A stretch of DNA of 64,000 bases from Deltaproteobacteria bacterium (lineage in GTDB: Bacteria; Desulfobacterota; Desulfobacteria; Desulfobacterales; Desulfosarcinaceae), in NCBI GenBank assembly GCA_020444075.1, contig JAHLLR010000021.1, positions 1 through 64,000 on the forward strand, in the 5' to 3' direction. Shown here in pieces: positions 33,174-41,861 of the stretch; within the stretch, counting starts at the first letter, position 1; each line of letters opens with the position of its first letter. A program made the position numbers and the translations under genes. The notes beneath the pieces were generated by a model, which made no database searches, was not told the origin of the DNA, and saw only the letters and a list, made by a program, of their open reading frames with translations.

Positions 33174-34543
33174 GAAACCGGAAACAACCTCCCCGAAAGA
33201 GGAATCCCAAGGATAGTAAAAAACCGGAACTGCTTCTTGCCGTGGTGGCCAATGAAAAAGGGGAGATCTTCGACCTGGAAGGCTTTGCCGCCGTGGGAGC
33301 CGACGGAAAACTGCTGTCACCCATCTCCACTGGAGACACCATCGAATTACCTCACGGCAGTGAATTGATGTTCCTGCCGGACCGGATGCCGGTGCTCATG
33401 GATCTGGAAACCGGACAGATAGGACCCGTCGACCGAAACCCCTATTCTCCGGGTGAGCGCATCTTTCCAGTAGCGGCCTTCAACTCTCCCGGTGTGGTAC
33501 TGGCTCAATCCTGCGCCTACGAAGAACATCCCGGCGCATCCATTCTGCCCCTTTTTTCCTATGGCGCCGTGGGCTGGCATGGCCACGGGTTCCGGTCGGC
33601 GGCCATCGTGGTGGACACAGAACCCCGTCAGGACCTTCGCCTGATGCCCAGGGAAAACATCGTGTCCGGCGTCGAACAGATGCGCATGCAGCTGCCAGAC
33701 AACCGTCTGGCCCGTCACCTGGAGCACTGTGCATTGACATACGGCTGCCCGGCGGGCAAAAATTTCTTCCTGGGCCGGTACGAAGCGCCCCTTCCCACCT
33801 CTCGTGCCTGCAATGCCCGCTGTTTGGGCTGCATCTCCCTTCAGCATGATGCGCATTTAACCAGCAGCCAGAACCGAATCGGGTTCACCCCGTCGGCCGA
33901 AGAGATCGCCGGCGTAGCCCTGGCTCATATAGCACGGGTGAAAAACAGTGTGGTGAGCTTCGGTCAGGGATGCGAAGGCGACCCGCTCATGGCGGCACGG
34001 ATGATTGGACCGGCTATCGCCCAAATCCGCAAAAAGACCGCAGACGGTACCATCAACATGAACACCAACGCCAGCCTGCCGCATGTGCTGGCGCCGCTTC
34101 TGGATGCCGGGCTGGACAGCCTCCGCGTAAGCATGAATTCGGTTCGAGAAACCTGCTACACCGCCTATTTCAGGCCCAAAGGATATCGCTTTTCGCAAGT
34201 GGTCGAAAGCATCGACCTGGCCATCGCCAAAGGCAAGCACGTGGCGATCAACTATCTGAATTGTCCCGGCTTTACCGACAGCCCCGAAGAAACGGCGGCC
34301 TTGTTTGTCTTTTTGGAAAAGCACCCGGTGAACCTGATCCAGTGGCGCAACCTCAACTTCGATCCCCAGCGGTACCTCCAAGCAATGAACAGCGTCGTCC
34401 CCCTTGGCCCGGCCGTGGGTATGGAACCGCTGCTGCAAATGATCCGCAAGCGCTTTTCCAATCTGCAGTACGGCTACTTCAATCCCCCGAAGGAACGTTT
34501 TCAAGCAAGCCCGGACGCCGTGCAAAAGAAAGCCGCGCCATGA
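33170..34543 (+). CDS. Radical SAM protein with N-terminal extension
   Basis: A 457-residue radical SAM protein. The cluster-binding motif is CNARCLGC (Cx3Cx2C), with residues before it SRA, near residue 212. A core with SFGQGCEGDPLM, NMNTNASLPHVL and LDSLRVSMNSV shows the usual GGE-like, ribose and GxIxGxxE-equivalent regions. The first roughly 200 residues are an unassigned N-terminal domain including HPGASILPLFSYGAVGWHGHGF and a YGCPAGKNFFLG segment. Its substrate is unknown; it is not clearly ArsS. It overlaps both neighbours (ATGA at each end), so glycosyltransferase, radical SAM and prmA are translationally linked. Confidence 0.88.
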   Translation: MRNRKQPPRKRNPKDSKKPELLLAVVANEKGEIFDLEGFAAVGADGKLLSPISTGDTIELPHGSELMFLPDRMPVLMDLETGQIGPVDRNPYSPGERIFPVAAFNSPGVVLAQSCAYEEHPGASILPLFSYGAVGWHGHGFRSAAIVVDTEPRQDLRLMPRENIVSGVEQMRMQLPDNRLARHLEHCALTYGCPAGKNFFLGRYEAPLPTSRACNARCLGCISLQHDAHLTSSQNRIGFTPSAEEIAGVALAHIARVKNSVVSFGQGCEGDPLMAARMIGPAIAQIRKKTADGTINMNTNASLPHVLAPLLDAGLDSLRVSMNSVRETCYTAYFRPKGYRFSQVVESIDLAIAKGKHVAINYLNCPGFTDSPEETAALFVFLEKHPVNLIQWRNLNFDPQRYLQAMNSVVPLGPAVGMEPLLQMIRKRFSNLQYGYFNPPKERFQASPDAVQKKAAP

Positions 34544-35493
34544 AATGGATAGCCGCAAAAGTAACCTTCGACAGCCCGGACCGCGCTCTGGCAACAGACC
34601 TCGTGGCCGATATTTTCTACGCTCTGGATCTGAAGGGGGTTGTCGTAAACGACCCGGACATGGACCCGGAGCAGGACTGGGGTGAAGATGCCATTCGGCC
34701 GTCGGAAGCTCCCGGCGTCACAGGTTATTTTGCAGATACGGAAAGCTCGGGAGACAAATGCAAAACCCTTGAAGCGGCATTGCTGCGCCTTCAAGGCACC
34801 TCCGGCATCGAAACCCGGGTGGAATACTCACGCATCGACGATCAGGACTGGGCCGAAGCCTGGAAAGCGTATTTCTGGCCGGAAAAGATCACCGATACGA
34901 TCGTGGTCAAACCTTCCTGGCGGGAGTACACGGCCGGACCGGCAGAGATCATTCTGGAGATCGACCCGGGAATGGCCTTCGGCACCGGCACCCATCCCAC
35001 CACCGCCCTGTGCATCCGGATGATACAGACCCATCTCAAAGCTGGCGACGCCTTCCTGGATGTCGGCACCGGATCGGGCATCCTGATGATCGCCGCCGCC
35101 AAACTGGGCGCGGGCATACTCCGCGGCGTGGACAACGACGAGGTGGCCGTGACCGTGGCCGATAATAACCTTCAGGCCAACCGTATTGACCAAAAACGGT
35201 TCACCCTTTCCACCGGCAACCTCGTGGACAAGGTGAACCGGACCTTCGATGTGGTTGCTGCCAACATCCTGGCCGAGGTCATCCTTGAATTACTGCCGGA
35301 CGTGGCGGGCCTCCTGGCAGATAAGGGGGTGTTCATCTGTTCCGGAATTATCACGGCCAAAAAAAATATCGTCCTTTCAAGCCTTGATGAAAAGGGGTTT
35401 ACGGTGATTCAAGTGCTGGAAAAGGAAGGCTGGGTCGCCATCGCCGCCCGAAAAACGAATGACGGCGGTTCGCGATCTGACGCCTGTCATTAA
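34540..35493 (+). CDS. prmA: Ribosomal protein L11 methyltransferase
   Basis: A 317-residue PrmA. The ATG at 34540 overlaps the radical SAM stop (ATGA); an open frame upstream in this phase runs inside that gene and is not used. PrmA signatures are MKWIAAKVTFDS at the start, DDQDWAEAWKAYFWPEKI, the catalytic-lobe PGMAFGTGTHPTTALCI, the AdoMet motif FLDVGTGSGILMIAAAKLGA, and ANILAEVI (NxLxxxL-type motif). It methylates ribosomal protein L11. Length is slightly above the usual 290-300. It is the last gene of the plus-strand trio, convergent with the EI24-type gene. Confidence 0.94.
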   Translation: MKWIAAKVTFDSPDRALATDLVADIFYALDLKGVVVNDPDMDPEQDWGEDAIRPSEAPGVTGYFADTESSGDKCKTLEAALLRLQGTSGIETRVEYSRIDDQDWAEAWKAYFWPEKITDTIVVKPSWREYTAGPAEIILEIDPGMAFGTGTHPTTALCIRMIQTHLKAGDAFLDVGTGSGILMIAAAKLGAGILRGVDNDEVAVTVADNNLQANRIDQKRFTLSTGNLVDKVNRTFDVVAANILAEVILELLPDVAGLLADKGVFICSGIITAKKNIVLSSLDEKGFTVIQVLEKEGWVAIAARKTNDGGSRSDACH

Positions 35494-35556
35494 CCAATCA
35501 GGATGGAAACTGGTTCGTCAACCGGGCGTATCTTGAACGTTTTACCGGAATGGGGT

Positions 35557-36309
35557 TTAAATAGCTGTCCCTTCGCCCGAGGTTCCTGGCGCCGCTTTTT
35601 TCTCCCGATCCAGATGATACAAGGTGGCCCCTACGGGCGCAAAGCTGAGGAAGAGAAGGTTCAGCACGGGAATCAGAAAAGGCAGTCCAAAACCCAGGTG
35701 AAAAGGAAGCGCCTTTCCCAGGGCCTTGAAGCGTTTTCCGAAAGGTTGGAGGTTGCGGGCGGGGATGAGGTCGGTGTTGTCCCAGGCCAGGAAGATAGCC
35801 GCCACCATGGGGCCCACAACCGCCAGCGCCGGTCCTAAAGGTGTCAACCACCCCAAGGCCATGATGATCAGTGTGAGCAGGACCGGAATAACATTTCTGG
35901 GCAGCTCCTGGCGGACCAGAAAGCCCATCTGTGCGATAATCGGGGCATTCGGGGCGGCCGTCACCTGTCCGGTGAGCATGCGCTCGGTGATACGGGACAT
36001 GAGGTCCATGATGAACACGGCAAAAAGCACCTGAGCCATCAAATAAGCAGTCACCGCCGAAATGCCCATCAGCAGCAGGGAGAGCAACCAGGATGCCAGA
36101 TGCCAGGCCCAGACGACCCACGGACTTTCGGGTTGCTGCCACAGCAGGGCCAGAATGTCCGCATGCTTGGCCAGGACCAGCCCGGAGACCGCCACCGTCA
36201 ATATCGCCACAACGGCAAAACGCAGAAATCCCAGCACCAGCAGCCGCGGTGTCCGGATGCCCAGCCACAGCCCCCTGAAATTATAAATAATGCCTGAGAA
36301 CAGGTTCAT
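35557..36309 (-). CDS. EI24/CysZ-like integral membrane protein
   Basis: A 250-residue protein with about six hydrophobic segments and the overall pattern of the EI24 domain family, which includes CysZ (sulfate permease): an N-terminal FSGIIYNFRGLWLGIRTPRLLVLGFLRF, a central AQVLFAVFIMDLMSRITERML, and FLIPVLNLLFLSFAPVGATLYHLDRE at the end, matching the family's P-x(n)-F-P-x-GATLLW-type finish. It begins after GGAGGCGATAAG. A sulfate-transport role would suit a sulfate reducer, but EI24 proteins are diverse, so cysZ is not assigned. Confidence 0.75.
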   Translation of the reverse strand: MNLFSGIIYNFRGLWLGIRTPRLLVLGFLRFAVVAILTVAVSGLVLAKHADILALLWQQPESPWVVWAWHLASWLLSLLLMGISAVTAYLMAQVLFAVFIMDLMSRITERMLTGQVTAAPNAPIIAQMGFLVRQELPRNVIPVLLTLIIMALGWLTPLGPALAVVGPMVAAIFLAWDNTDLIPARNLQPFGKRFKALGKALPFHLGFGLPFLIPVLNLLFLSFAPVGATLYHLDREKKAAPGTSGEGTAI

Positions 36310-36471
36310 CTTATCGCCTCCACGCCTTTGATCCCTGATTTAATCGAATTTCATTTTAAACGCAGACGGCTGTATATACCTTTCAAGATCAAGGCTCACA
36401 AGTTCCGAGAGGTGCGGCAGACCACGTGTAAGATGCCGCATAACGCAGATCGTGGACATTTTACATTGTCG

Positions 36472-37455
36472 TCATCCCTGCTGAAAAGCCACCACCTTGG
36501 AAGCATAAGTGAGAAAGACCGCGCCTTTCAATTCCGGCAGCATCTCCTGCAACACTGCCAGCGTAACCGGGTGGGGATGGGCAATGCCGATGGCGTAGCC
36601 CTGGCGTTTGGCCCTTCTTATCAACAGTTTGAGCTGTTTTCTTACAAACTCGGGGGTCTGCTCGTGATCGATGAAAACATCCCGCTCGGCAAAGGGAAGG
36701 TGAAGCAGTTCCGCCGACGGCCGGCAGAGGGTGTCCGTCGATGTGCGGCTGTCCACAAAAAAGAGGTCTCGTTTTTTAAGAATGGTGAAGATCTGACGCA
36801 TCTGCGCGGATGATGCCGTCAGTTTCGAACCCATGTGGTTGTTCACTCCCTTGACGCCAGGGACCCTGTCGAGGTCCGCATTGAGCTGGGCGATGAGTTC
36901 ATCGGGCTTCATTGAGGACAGCAACGCCCCGGGCCCGGGGTTGACGCTCGGGTAGTTCCCCGGTTCCATGGGCAGGTGGAGCATGATTTCCACATCTTTT
37001 TTCAGAGCCTGGTCGATGATGCTGTGGTTAAAGGTGCCTTCGGGCAGCACGGAAAAGGTAAGCGGCACATCCAGTTCCAGAAACCCTTCGGCCATTTTTC
37101 GGTCATAGCCGATGTCGTCGATGATGATCGCCACGGGAATGCCGTTGGTCACGGGCTTGATCCGGGTGATGGGAGGCGGCGGAACCACCGCCTCCCGGTT
37201 GAAAGCCTCGTAATCAGGGATGCTGTGATGTACCGGACCTCTTTCGGGTTGGGTAACGATAATCGGCTTGGATTTTAAAACCACCTGCGGTGCGGGCCGC
37301 ATGAGAAAACGGTTGGCCAGCAGCCCGGCCGTAATGACAAGGCACACCAATAAGGTCAACCCGGCAACGATCTTCATGAACTGGAGTTTCGGGTTGAAGC
37401 CTGTTTTTTTATTTTTTTTCCGGGTCCTTGGTTTTGCGGAACCTTTCTTAGCCAT
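36472..37455 (-). CDS. YibQ-like divergent polysaccharide deacetylase
   Basis: A 327-residue protein of the divergent polysaccharide deacetylase (YibQ) family. An N-terminal membrane anchor lies at about 26-50 (MKIVAGLTLLVCLVITAGLLANRFL) after a Lys/Arg-rich start, followed by the deacetylase-like domain: PVAIIIDDIGYD, LTFSVLPEGTFN, DVEIMLHLPMEPGNYPSVNPGPGALL, GVNNHMGSKLTA, RDLFFVDSRTS and GYAIGIAHPHPVTLAVL. These match family landmarks. It overlaps the preceding protease gene by eight bases, and family members often lie beside EnvC and the C-terminal protease, as here. Confidence 0.9.
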   Translation of the reverse strand: MAKKGSAKPRTRKKNKKTGFNPKLQFMKIVAGLTLLVCLVITAGLLANRFLMRPAPQVVLKSKPIIVTQPERGPVHHSIPDYEAFNREAVVPPPPITRIKPVTNGIPVAIIIDDIGYDRKMAEGFLELDVPLTFSVLPEGTFNHSIIDQALKKDVEIMLHLPMEPGNYPSVNPGPGALLSSMKPDELIAQLNADLDRVPGVKGVNNHMGSKLTASSAQMRQIFTILKKRDLFFVDSRTSTDTLCRPSAELLHLPFAERDVFIDHEQTPEFVRKQLKLLIRRAKRQGYAIGIAHPHPVTLAVLQEMLPELKGAVFLTYASKVVAFQQG

Positions 37456-38821
37456 TTTTAAGGTCTTTGAAAATATCGTAGCTGATCAAAATATCCAGCG
37501 CGCGCAAAACCTGGTTGTCGGAAAGGAGCGCATCCCGGTCCAGGGGACTGTTTTTGGATTTAAAGCGTATCAGTGCCGGCGGGTCCGGAGGCACTTCCTT
37601 TTTGGGAGTGTCGGAGTCAGTGAGGGGTGCTTCAAAAGCCTCGTCCGGCTCTGCATCCAGATGATTTTTCAAGTCTTTTTCCTTAAGCATCCGTTCGCCG
37701 CTGGTTTCGGTGTCGGAAAGGATGCGATGTTTGACCTCCACATCAGGCTCCACCCCTTTGGCCTGAATGGAGCGGCCCGATGGGGTGTAGTAGCGGGCGA
37801 TGGTAAATTTGAGGCCATAGCCGTCACGCAAGGTCTCCACGGTCTGTACCGACCCTTTGCCGAAAGAGGTGGTTCCCAGAATCAGGGCTCGCTTGTGGTC
37901 CTGAAGCGCACCGGCCACGATCTCTGAAGCACTGGCACTTCCGCCGTTGATCAGCACAACAATAGGATATTCCCGCTTAACGTTGTCGGCATGTGCCCGA
38001 AACACTTTGGTGTTCTGACCGTCACGACCCTTGATGCTGAGAATTTCACCCTCTTCCAGAAACAGATCAGACACCTCAATGGCCTGGTTGAGGATCCCCC
38101 CGGGATTGTCCCGCAAGTCTAAAACCAAGCCTTTCATCGGTGCCTCGGCGGTTTCCATTGCCTGCAGAGCCTCGATCAGGTCGTCGGTTGTATTTTCCCT
38201 GAAGTTGGTGATCCAGACGTACCCATAACCCGGCTTGAGCAGCTCCGCCTTGACGCTGTAAATGGGAATCACGTCACGCACCAGGCTGAAATCCATCGGT
38301 TCGGGCGCGCCTTGCCGGATGATGGTGATCACGACGGTGGTACCCTTGGGACCGCGCATGCGCTTGACCGCGTCGCGCAGGTCTTCGGTGGGCGCTCCGT
38401 CAACCTTGATGATCCGGTCTCCAGCCTTGATGCCGGCACGGTAGGCCGGTGTGCCTTCGATGGGGGAAATGACCGTCACCAGGTTGTTGCGCATGGTCAC
38501 ATGGATACCGATACCGGTAAACTCGCCGTGGGTGTCAATCTGAAGCTCTTTCAGGGCATCGGGGGGAAGCAGGGCCGAGTGGGGGTCCAGGCTCCGGACC
38601 ATGCCCTGAATGGCAGCTTCGATCATTTTCTGGGTGTCGACTTCATCCACGTAATTTTTCTGGATCAACTCGATAACGTCGGTAAAAAGCTTCAGGCCTT
38701 TGTAAGTCTCTTCGCTATTGGCGGACAAATCCCGGTAAAAGCCGTGACCCAGTATCAGCACGGCTGACACGAGCACCATTGCCACCCACATTTTCAGGTG
38801 TCGGGTTTTTCTGGCTGTCAT
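37448..38821 (-). CDS. C-terminal processing peptidase (S41 family)
   Basis: A 457-residue CtpA-type protease of family S41. The ATG at 38821 follows GAGGAGATACGC; the longer frame lacks this. Residues about 10-30 are a signal/anchor helix (MWVAMVLVSAVLILGHGFY). A PDZ domain follows (GEFTGIGIHVTMRNNLVTVISPIEGTPAYRAGIKAGDRIIKVDG), then the peptidase core with RDNPGGIL, the Ser in VLINGGSASASEIVAGALQDHKR and the Lys in TTSFGKGSVQTV. A charged C-terminal tail follows. It probably trims periplasmic proteins, possibly regulators of the EnvC/FtsEX division machinery encoded just upstream. Confidence 0.93.
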   Translation of the reverse strand: MTARKTRHLKMWVAMVLVSAVLILGHGFYRDLSANSEETYKGLKLFTDVIELIQKNYVDEVDTQKMIEAAIQGMVRSLDPHSALLPPDALKELQIDTHGEFTGIGIHVTMRNNLVTVISPIEGTPAYRAGIKAGDRIIKVDGAPTEDLRDAVKRMRGPKGTTVVITIIRQGAPEPMDFSLVRDVIPIYSVKAELLKPGYGYVWITNFRENTTDDLIEALQAMETAEAPMKGLVLDLRDNPGGILNQAIEVSDLFLEEGEILSIKGRDGQNTKVFRAHADNVKREYPIVVLINGGSASASEIVAGALQDHKRALILGTTSFGKGSVQTVETLRDGYGLKFTIARYYTPSGRSIQAKGVEPDVEVKHRILSDTETSGERMLKEKDLKNHLDAEPDEAFEAPLTDSDTPKKEVPPDPPALIRFKSKNSPLDRDALLSDNQVLRALDILISYDIFKDLKNG

Positions 38822-38832
38822 GCGTATCTCCT

Positions 38833-40284
38833 CTAGCCTTTCTTGATCCAACCCAATGGATTCATCGGTTTCCCGTGGTGACGTATCTCAAAATGCAGCC
38901 CGGCGCCGGTCAATGAGCCGGTATCGCCCACGGTGGCGATTACTTCACCGGCCTCAACCGGATCTCCTTTAGACTTAAACTGTTCTTCCAGGTGGGCATA
39001 CACGGTGTAATAGTGATCGCCATGATCAATGATGAGCATATTGCCAAAGCCCTTGAACCAAGAAGAAAACAGCGTTTGGCCGCTGTATACGGCCCGGATG
39101 GGTTCTCCCCTGTCCGCCTTGATGTTAATCCCGCTTTGAAAATGGGTCACCTTAAATTTACTGTCTTTATATTGACCGAAAAAAGAAACTATTTTACCTT
39201 TCACCGGCATCATAAGCAAGCCCTTAAGCGCCGCAAAGGGTTTTTCCGCAACCATAGGGAGCGGAGAAGCCGCCGGAATCGGTTCGGTTCTGAAGGCGGC
39301 AACCGTCTGATCCAAGGCCCGAGCCGATTCCTTCAGCGATTCAATGGCCGCCAGCTGCAACGATTTTTTGCCCCGGATCTCCGCCAGCAAGGCCTCCCGC
39401 CGGGCCTGCTCGGCGCTCATGGTATCGATTCGGGTGCTCAATTCTGCCGTGGTCGCCTGTTTTTCATTTTTTCTGGCAAGCAGTTGTGCCAGCAGCGCCT
39501 GCATCTCCGCTTTGTCCCGGGACAGTTGGGCAAGCACGGTCTCATCATGGGCCAGGATCTGCTCCATGGCATGTTTACTTGAAAAAAAATCAAACATGGA
39601 CTCCGCCGACGCCAGCACGTGGAATTTACCCAGCCAGCTTAGCTTATAAAGGGCGGCCAGCCGGCCGGCCACGTATTGCTCGTTGATGTCGGCGCGGCGT
39701 TCGACCTCCCTGTATTGTGCTTCAAGCTCACGAATGCGAAGCTCCACGGCCTTGAGTTCCGTGGAGAGTCGGGCCACTTTTTTCCGGATGCCGTCCAGGG
39801 CTTTTTCAGTATCGTCCAGCGCATTGATGATGGATGTTTCCTCTTTTGAGAAAGACGCCACCTTTTCCCTGGACACCGCTATCTCCCGATCAACGTTGTC
39901 AGCCGCGTTGCTCGGTAATTCGGGCGGTTTCCCCTCATCTACCGAGGCCAAACCGGGTTCGTCGATGCGCAGATAGTTCTCCCTGTTCAAGATAAAGCCG
40001 GTCTGCTCCTCGAAAAGAATGCGGACCCACTCCCCTTCGTATGAGAGCACCAGCACCCGCGCACCTTTGCGCAAGGTGGCAATAGGCGGGTTGTGGCTTC
40101 CGGGTCCGGAGCGCATGTTGAGCTCTTCAACAAGGATCGTACCCGGCTTGGGATCACCGGCACCCAAAAGGGGTTGAGAGAACAAACTGAAGACCAGTAT
40201 CATCTGCAAAATCAGGCAAAAGCTCACACGGCGGAAAAAAATCTTGACACCCAGCATGTTTTTCTTGCCCGACCGCTCCATCAT
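38833..40284 (-). CDS. envC: EnvC-like murein hydrolase activator with SH3 and degenerate LytM domain
   Basis: A 483-residue periplasmic protein: signal peptide (about 15-40), SH3-type domain (LNMRSGPGSHNPPIATLRKGARVLVLSYEGEWVRI), a long coiled coil (about 130-310), and a C-terminal LytM/M23 domain. The first zinc-ligand motif, normally HxGxD, reads QSGIN, while the last HFEIRHHG is kept; this pattern of missing zinc ligands matches EnvC-type activators of amidases rather than active endopeptidases. It overlaps the ftsX stop by four bases and lies in ftsE-ftsX-envC order, so it is the probable FtsEX partner. Confidence 0.92.
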   Translation of the reverse strand: MMERSGKKNMLGVKIFFRRVSFCLILQMILVFSLFSQPLLGAGDPKPGTILVEELNMRSGPGSHNPPIATLRKGARVLVLSYEGEWVRILFEEQTGFILNRENYLRIDEPGLASVDEGKPPELPSNAADNVDREIAVSREKVASFSKEETSIINALDDTEKALDGIRKKVARLSTELKAVELRIRELEAQYREVERRADINEQYVAGRLAALYKLSWLGKFHVLASAESMFDFFSSKHAMEQILAHDETVLAQLSRDKAEMQALLAQLLARKNEKQATTAELSTRIDTMSAEQARREALLAEIRGKKSLQLAAIESLKESARALDQTVAAFRTEPIPAASPLPMVAEKPFAALKGLLMMPVKGKIVSFFGQYKDSKFKVTHFQSGINIKADRGEPIRAVYSGQTLFSSWFKGFGNMLIIDHGDHYYTVYAHLEEQFKSKGDPVEAGEVIATVGDTGSLTGAGLHFEIRHHGKPMNPLGWIKKG

Positions 40285-41159
40285 TCTTTCATGAACTGTT
40301 TAAGGGAAAAAAAGCACCCCAACAGGCCCGTCACCATGCCGCCACCGAGAATTGCCGCACAGACGCCCACGGAAAAAAAACGTACGGCAACCATTTCTGC
40401 AGACAGCGTCTGTTCAAACTGGGACCCTATAGCGGAAAAGGCGGCGTAGAGCATCCCCAGGCCGATCAGGCCTCCGGACAAACCCTGGATAAGGCCCTCC
40501 AGGAAGAAGGGAAACTTGATGAAGTTATCCGTGGCACCCACCAGGCGCATGATATGGATCTCTTCCCGGCGGGAGTAGAGTACCAGGCGGATGGTGTTGG
40601 CCGCAATAAATACTGTGGCCATGAAGAACATGGCGCCCATGCCGTAGCCGGCCAGCTTGAACAAATTGAAAAAATTGGCGAACCGATCGATCCACTGCTG
40701 CCCGTACTCAACCTCGGATACCGAGGGCAGGCCTTCGATGCGTTGTGCCAGAAACTCTATTTTTTCCGGTGAGTTGGATTCGGTAACCAGGGTCACTTCA
40801 AACGCGTCGGGCAGAGGATTCTCCCTCAGGTTGTCCAGCAGTGAGGTCTGCCGCTGCATCCGTTCCTTCATCAATTTCAGGGCATCATCCTTTGAAATAA
40901 AGCGGATACTTTGGATGCCGGCGATGGTCTGGAGCCGGAAGCGGGTATCCAGGCGCTGGGCCTCGGAGGTTCCCGGTGCCAGGTAAACCATGATCCGAAC
41001 CCCTTTTTTCCAGGCATTGAACATGTCCTGCGCGTTGAGGAAAAAGAGGCCGAAGGCGCTCACAATAAGCACGGACAGGGCGATGGTGATGGTGGTCACC
41101 ACATTGAGAAACCGGTTTTCCAGGATGTCCTTGATAGCACGCTGGGTATAAAAGATCAT
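40281..41159 (-). CDS. ftsX: Cell division protein FtsX
   Basis: A 292-residue FtsX family permease-like protein. It has the N-terminal cytoplasmic/TM start (RAIKDILENRFLNVVTTITIALSVLIVSAFGLFFL), a periplasmic loop with RIMVYLAPGTSEAQ and WIDRFANFFNLFKLAG, and then three C-terminal membrane helices including MFFMATVFIAANTIRLVLYSRREEIHIMRLVGATDNFIKFPFFLEGLIQGLSGG, a very characteristic FtsX segment. It transmits FtsE ATPase action to periplasmic EnvC. It is 12 bases after ftsE. Confidence 0.95.
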   Translation of the reverse strand: MIFYTQRAIKDILENRFLNVVTTITIALSVLIVSAFGLFFLNAQDMFNAWKKGVRIMVYLAPGTSEAQRLDTRFRLQTIAGIQSIRFISKDDALKLMKERMQRQTSLLDNLRENPLPDAFEVTLVTESNSPEKIEFLAQRIEGLPSVSEVEYGQQWIDRFANFFNLFKLAGYGMGAMFFMATVFIAANTIRLVLYSRREEIHIMRLVGATDNFIKFPFFLEGLIQGLSGGLIGLGMLYAAFSAIGSQFEQTLSAEMVAVRFFSVGVCAAILGGGMVTGLLGCFFSLKQFMKE

Positions 41160-41171
41160 CGGTTCGCCTTT

Positions 41172-41861
41172 TCAGATATCCGGTGGGGTCTCCAGCCGTC
41201 CCTGACGGATCTGGAGTACACGGCCGGTGGCATTTTCGATGAGGGTCTTGTCATGCGTGGCCACCACTACCGTCGCCCCGCGATTATAGAACATGTTAAG
41301 CAACTCAAAAATTACGGCTGCCGATTCATCATCCAGACTACCGGTAGGCTCGTCAGCCAGAATGATCTTGGGATCGCCGGCCACGGCCCGGGCCACGGCG
41401 ACCCGTTGCTGCTCCCCGCCGGAAAGGCTGGGGGGGTAGGCGGTCAGGCGGTCTTCCATACCCACCACACGAAGAACGCTTTTTACCTTTTTTTCGATGA
41501 GGCTGCGCTTCTTTCCCCGAACCTCCAGCACCAGGGCCACGTTTTCGTATACGGTACGGGAAGGAATCAATTTGTAGTCCTGAAAAATGATTCCGAATTT
41601 TCGTCTGAGCAGGGGGATGCGCCGCCGGGGAATCCGTGAGAGATTCATACCGTCCACCAGGATCTGCCCTTCGGAAACCGGTTCGGCCAGATAAAGGAGT
41701 TTGAGCAGGGTGGATTTACCCGCCCCGCTGGGCCCGCTGATAAACAAAAATTCATTCTTGGCAATATCCAGGGTGGCATCCACCAGCGCCTGCTTGGCTC
41801 CGTATCGCTTGTGGACATGAAACATCCGGATGACCGCGCTTTTTTCAGCCATGCTGGTCAT
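41172..41861 (-). CDS. ftsE: Cell division ATP-binding protein FtsE
   Basis: A 229-residue ABC ATPase. Walker A is [19 protein letters not shown], with FtsE-type text [48 protein letters not shown]; signature [19 protein letters not shown], Walker [15 protein letters not shown] and H-loop VVVATHDK. It pairs with FtsX to control septal murein hydrolysis through EnvC. Its ATG overlaps the stop of the TolC-type gene (ATGA), an unusual coupling. All motifs are intact. Confidence 0.95.
   Translation of the reverse strand: MTSMAEKSAVIRMFHVHKRYGAKQALVDATLDIAKNEFLFISGPSGAGKSTLLKLLYLAEPVSEGQILVDGMNLSRIPRRRIPLLRRKFGIIFQDYKLIPSRTVYENVALVLEVRGKKRSLIEKKVKSVLRVVGMEDRLTAYPPSLSGGEQQRVAVARAVAGDPKIILADEPTGSLDDESAAVIFELLNMFYNRGATVVVATHDKTLIENATGRVLQIRQGRLETPPDI

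Noticed and set aside
37448-38851. Longer start for the C-terminal protease
   Set aside because: The upstream ATG has no ribosome-binding site, whereas 38821 follows GAGGAGATACGC and begins a signal/anchor helix.
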